Below, one piece after another: positions 61,258-64,000 of a DNA stretch of 64,000 nt. How positions within the stretch are numbered: the first letter of the stretch is position 1; every line of letters starts with the position of its first letter. Under the pieces are notes generated by a model. It saw only the letters and a program-made list of their open reading frames with translations, ran no database searches and was not told the DNA's origin. Origin of the DNA: Pseudozyma flocculosa PF-1 (lineage: Eukaryota; Basidiomycota; Ustilaginomycetes; Ustilaginales; Ustilaginaceae); NCBI RefSeq assembly GCF_000417875.1, contig NW_006920877.1, positions 495,085 to 559,084 on the forward strand. Reading direction: 5' to 3'. Made by a program: the position numbers and the translations under genes.

Positions 61258-63507
61258 ATGCTGCCTAGCGCCACAGACTACCCAATGGCGGGCACCTATG
61301 GTCAGGTCCGGGCCGGCCAGGCTGTCTCTTCGAAAGAAGAGGTCGCCCGCGCCGCCCTCCGCTCCCTCGCCGGCCCCACATTGCCTGGTCCGCCGCCGAC
61401 CCACCAGACTTCTGGCTTCCTATTCCCCTCACCGGGAGTGCCACCACTGCCCCCCGATGCGGCATACCCTTCCCTCCCTCTGCCGCAGCGTGGCCTCCAT
61501 CCCAGCGACCCACACCACGAAGGGCCACCCAGAGGCGCCCCTCTTGCGGCGCATGACATGGACGTGGATGTTGCAAAAGGGCTCGCGGATCGTCGCCCGG
61601 AAGCTTCGCAACCATACCCCTCCGCCGGCGATGGCTCGTACTTTGGACTTCCAAGCCTAACCGCCTCGCCAACAACATCGCCGCGCCTCGAGGCCGACGG
61701 ACTTCCGCTCGACGGCGACCGGTATCCGCGCGACCCGCCCAGCCTAAGCATCTCTTCTTCGGCCTCGACGCCCAACCAGGACGTCGCGGCACCGCCGTCC
61801 GAGGATCGCGAAGGCACTCTGCGTCGAGTTGCCACGTCCTTAAGACTCGGCATCGACGACGTGAGGAGCGTCGCACAGCACTACCAGGCGCACCTCTCCT
61901 TCCGCTACGGTCCCGCGACGACCGCGTCCTCTGCAATGGCTCAGCGGATCGACCCGGCAGTCGCCCGAATGATTGTCGACGCCTTGAGGCAAGAGGAGGA
62001 CAGAGATTCACGAGTCGGCGCCTTCCGCGAAGCCTACATCCAGCACAGCCAGTATCAGCACCAGCACCAGCACCGTCATCAGCACCCGCACCCACCAGCA
62101 CTGCGACAGCACCGGCACGAACCAACTTGCAGCGACGAGAAGATGGTCGATCCGCGACCGCCGCCGCCTCCTGGCCAAGTCTGGGCAAGCGATCGCAACC
62201 GCTCCGACTGGCGGAGCGCGCCGCGGCAGCGACCCGCGCACAGTCACACCTTCGACGAAGCACCCCGAGACGACCGCCGACGTCCGCACGAGCCTTACGC
62301 TGCGCAACTGGCGGGACCTTCGCAGGAGGGCTATCGATCCATTCTAGCCGGCTCGGCGTCTCCGCGATCAAGCATCGCAGGCGACACTGTCCTGTCGGCC
62401 TCTCCGCGCTCCTCGTCGCCCTCCCCTTTTGCCTTTGACCCGCTCCGGCGACCGTCGCTGCCGCCCCTCAGCGCCATGTCACTCCACGAGCCGACGTCTG
62501 CGGCGTCCAACCGCTCTTCCCTCGACTCGGGCGCCAGCAGCCCGAGGCAAAGCTGGTATAGCGCCGCTGGCAGCGAGGCCCTCGCCTCGCCCCGTCTCTC
62601 GTACCCCTCTGGACTCCATGCTGCGCGCAAGGGGCGCTCCATAGACGACTATCTCGAGTCGGCATCGACGTCGAGTCGGAGGGTCCGACGTCCGAATCGG
62701 ACGCGAGACTCGCTCGGCCTGCTCCCATCAGAGCTCGAAGGATCTGCGCTGGCATCGAGCCGGCATCCGTTCCAGCCGTACCCTGCGGTCCCCGGCCGAC
62801 ATTCGAACCCTCTGCAGCTGACGCAGACCCAGTCTTGGTCGCCGAGCGGCTCGCCCGCTCTGGCAGAGTCGCCGCTGCATCTCGTGTCTGGGCTGCCTCG
62901 TCGCTCGCAGGCGGCCGTCGCGTCGACGTCGACCTTCCGAGGCCCATCCTACCAGCAGGCCGGCGCAATGAGCTTCACGCCGTCGCCTTCGTTGGGGGGC
63001 CACGAGCAGAACCTGTGGGGTTCGCCCAGCATAAAGTCCGAGACGAGCGATTCGCCCAGGCAGCTCGAGTTTATCGGTGATGGCGCTCGCCGCGACGCTA
63101 GCCGGGAGCGGCACGGCGGCTTGGCTGCCGAGCAGCATCCTTCCCGTGCCGTGGCGGAGACTGCGGCCGTCGCACCGACTCCAGCAGTGGCCGCAGGGGG
63201 CCCAGCGAAGAAGCCACGCGGTCGTGCCATCCGCGCCCGAACCTTGGCATCGGCAACGACTTCGGGGACCTCTTCGGAATCTGCACCGGCGTCTTCAACG
63301 TCCTCTCCGCAGCCTTCGACGGTTGCCGGACCGCTCTCGCGCGAGGAGATTATGAAGCGGCTCCAACTCAAGGTGAAGGCCCGGCTCGCCGCGAAGGAAC
63401 AGGGCACGGCGACTTCTTCTTCGCCGCCCGAGCCGTCGACAAAGGTTGGCGCCGCTGCCGCCGGCAAGACTGCAAAGGCAGCCAAAGGCGTCGCCGGCCA
63501 GCGGTGA
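61258..63507 (+). CDS. Unrecognised Ser/Pro-rich protein, possible nuclear regulator
   Basis: A continuous frame of 749 residues that I do not recognise. It is mostly disordered, with repeated SASPRSS/SSASPRSSSPSP-type and SPRLSYPSG proline-directed phosphorylation motifs and a Gln/His run (QYQHQHQHRHQHPH, about residues 264-277). Two parts look ordered: about residues 185-250 (LRRVATSLRLGIDDVRSVAQ, ...PAVARMIVDALRQEEDRDS) and a basic amphipathic helix near the C-terminus (LSREEIMKRLQLKVKARLAA). KKPRGRAIRAR just before that helix is AT-hook-like and could be a nuclear signal. Coding status is supported by an open frame of this length with G/C-ending codons and by a C/T-rich leader. The stop codon overlaps a possible GTGAAG donor at 63504, so a downstream exon is possible. 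No function is proposed beyond probable nuclear location. Confidence 0.7.
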   Translation: MLPSATDYPMAGTYGQVRAGQAVSSKEEVARAALRSLAGPTLPGPPPTHQTSGFLFPSPGVPPLPPDAAYPSLPLPQRGLHPSDPHHEGPPRGAPLAAHDMDVDVAKGLADRRPEASQPYPSAGDGSYFGLPSLTASPTTSPRLEADGLPLDGDRYPRDPPSLSISSSASTPNQDVAAPPSEDREGTLRRVATSLRLGIDDVRSVAQHYQAHLSFRYGPATTASSAMAQRIDPAVARMIVDALRQEEDRDSRVGAFREAYIQHSQYQHQHQHRHQHPHPPALRQHRHEPTCSDEKMVDPRPPPPPGQVWASDRNRSDWRSAPRQRPAHSHTFDEAPRDDRRRPHEPYAAQLAGPSQEGYRSILAGSASPRSSIAGDTVLSASPRSSSPSPFAFDPLRRPSLPPLSAMSLHEPTSAASNRSSLDSGASSPRQSWYSAAGSEALASPRLSYPSGLHAARKGRSIDDYLESASTSSRRVRRPNRTRDSLGLLPSELEGSALASSRHPFQPYPAVPGRHSNPLQLTQTQSWSPSGSPALAESPLHLVSGLPRRSQAAVASTSTFRGPSYQQAGAMSFTPSPSLGGHEQNLWGSPSIKSETSDSPRQLEFIGDGARRDASRERHGGLAAEQHPSRAVAETAAVAPTPAVAAGGPAKKPRGRAIRARTLASATTSGTSSESAPASSTSSPQPSTVAGPLSREEIMKRLQLKVKARLAAKEQGTATSSSPPEPSTKVGAAAAGKTAKAAKGVAGQR

Positions 63508-63724
63508 AGCGCACGCCCTGTCGCGCGACGGTCTTCAAGACTAGGCTGGGTGACACCGGTGCGACAGCCGAATGGGCGTTTCCAGTCTGTCGACAGCACC
63601 CGCCTCGACTTGTTCGAAGGTTTTCATCGAAATGTAGGCCTCTCGAGGCTTGGCATCGGAAGTGCCCGCTCCGCCCCGTGCATCCGTCACCTCGATGCTG
63701 ACCTGCGTGACTGCTGACGTTTAG
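63508..63724. other. Spacer after the Ser/Pro-rich gene
   Basis: Probably 3' untranslated sequence of the gene on the left and/or the start of the next + strand gene. The last bases (CTGCTGACGTTTAG, 63711-63724) look like a branch point and 3' splice site. Confidence 0.4.
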
Positions 63725-64000
63725 GCGTCCGAGGTCCGGGAGACGCGTTCCGAGGTCAGCCTTCGATTAGAGGCTTCGCTCGTCCCGATACTCAAGGCTC
63801 GTGGCGCCCTGTGGCCTGGCCCACACCGCGACGCACAGGTCCTCACCGAGCACCTCGCCTTGTGCGGTTCCCAGGCTCTTTTGGCCGAGCTCGTCTCGAG
63901 CGCCATGCTGCTGCCGTGCTCGACAATCACGATCCGCCCGCCCGCCGTCCAGCCGGGCCCCTTTGCTGGTCGCACTTTTGGCTTCGCCGGTGCTACCTTA
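63725..64000 (+). CDS. Possible partial exon of a gene running off the right end
   Basis: On the + strand one frame is open from a plausible acceptor (AG at 63723-63724, preceded by CTGAC) to the window end, about 92 codons. Its translation looks protein-like and Leu/Ala-rich (LRLEASLVPILKARGALWPG, VLTEHLALCGSQALLAELVS), with no recognisable family. The opposite strand is also open here and gives Arg/Ser-rich sequence, so the strand is not certain. An upstream start such as the ATG at 63572 would need a weak donor. It might instead be a terminal exon of the gene ending at 63507. Confidence 0.3.

Overview
This window looks like nuclear DNA of a basidiomycete fungus, most likely one of the smut-related Ustilaginomycotina. 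The evidence is high G+C with strong G/C preference at third codon positions, short spliceosomal introns (about 60-160 nt, mostly with GTGAGT donors), and low intron density: the ADE6-, GlnRS-, sphingosine-phosphate lyase- and BZW-type genes have none. It also has a mix of families, including CAP10 glycosyltransferase and muskelin, that is typical of basidiomycetes. The taxonomic placement is inference. I see no transposon, CRISPR, rRNA or viral gene.

Layout. 1-20 kb is gene-dense: NAP1 histone chaperone (+), sphingosine-1-phosphate lyase (-), eIF5-mimic/BZW protein (+), signal peptidase subunit SPC3 (+), a 1647-residue Net1/Dnt1-like low-complexity nuclear protein (-), mitochondrial tyrosyl-tRNA synthetase (+), and an HSF-domain transcription factor (-). 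19.8-31.3 kb is about 11.5 kb with no convincing gene. It holds microsatellites, GTAC-type motifs and a 17-bp minisatellite. 31.3-56.4 kb is dense again: BRX1 (+), TFIIA large subunit TOA1 (-), a PWWP + LEDGF/TFIIS-N-domain protein (+), ribosomal protein eL39 (-), GlnRS (-) and FGAM synthase ADE6 (+) sharing a divergent promoter, a phosducin-like protein (-), a CAP10 glycosyltransferase (-), an intron-containing tRNA-Lys(CUU) (+), and muskelin (-). 56.4-61.3 kb is a second gene-poor stretch. It lies in front of an unrecognised 749-residue Ser/Pro-rich protein (+). A possible partial exon runs off the right end.

The genes do not form one pathway. Most are housekeeping functions: chromatin and transcription (NAP1, TOA1, PWWP protein, HSF-type factor), ribosome and translation (BRX1, eL39, GlnRS, TyrRS, tRNA-Lys, BZW), secretion and glycosylation (SPC3, CAP10), lipid and purine metabolism (lyase, ADE6), and signalling or protein turnover (phosducin-like, muskelin). 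The two very long upstream regions belong to the two proteins that look most like regulators. All gene models were assembled by hand from splice signals and reading frame and have not been tested against transcripts.
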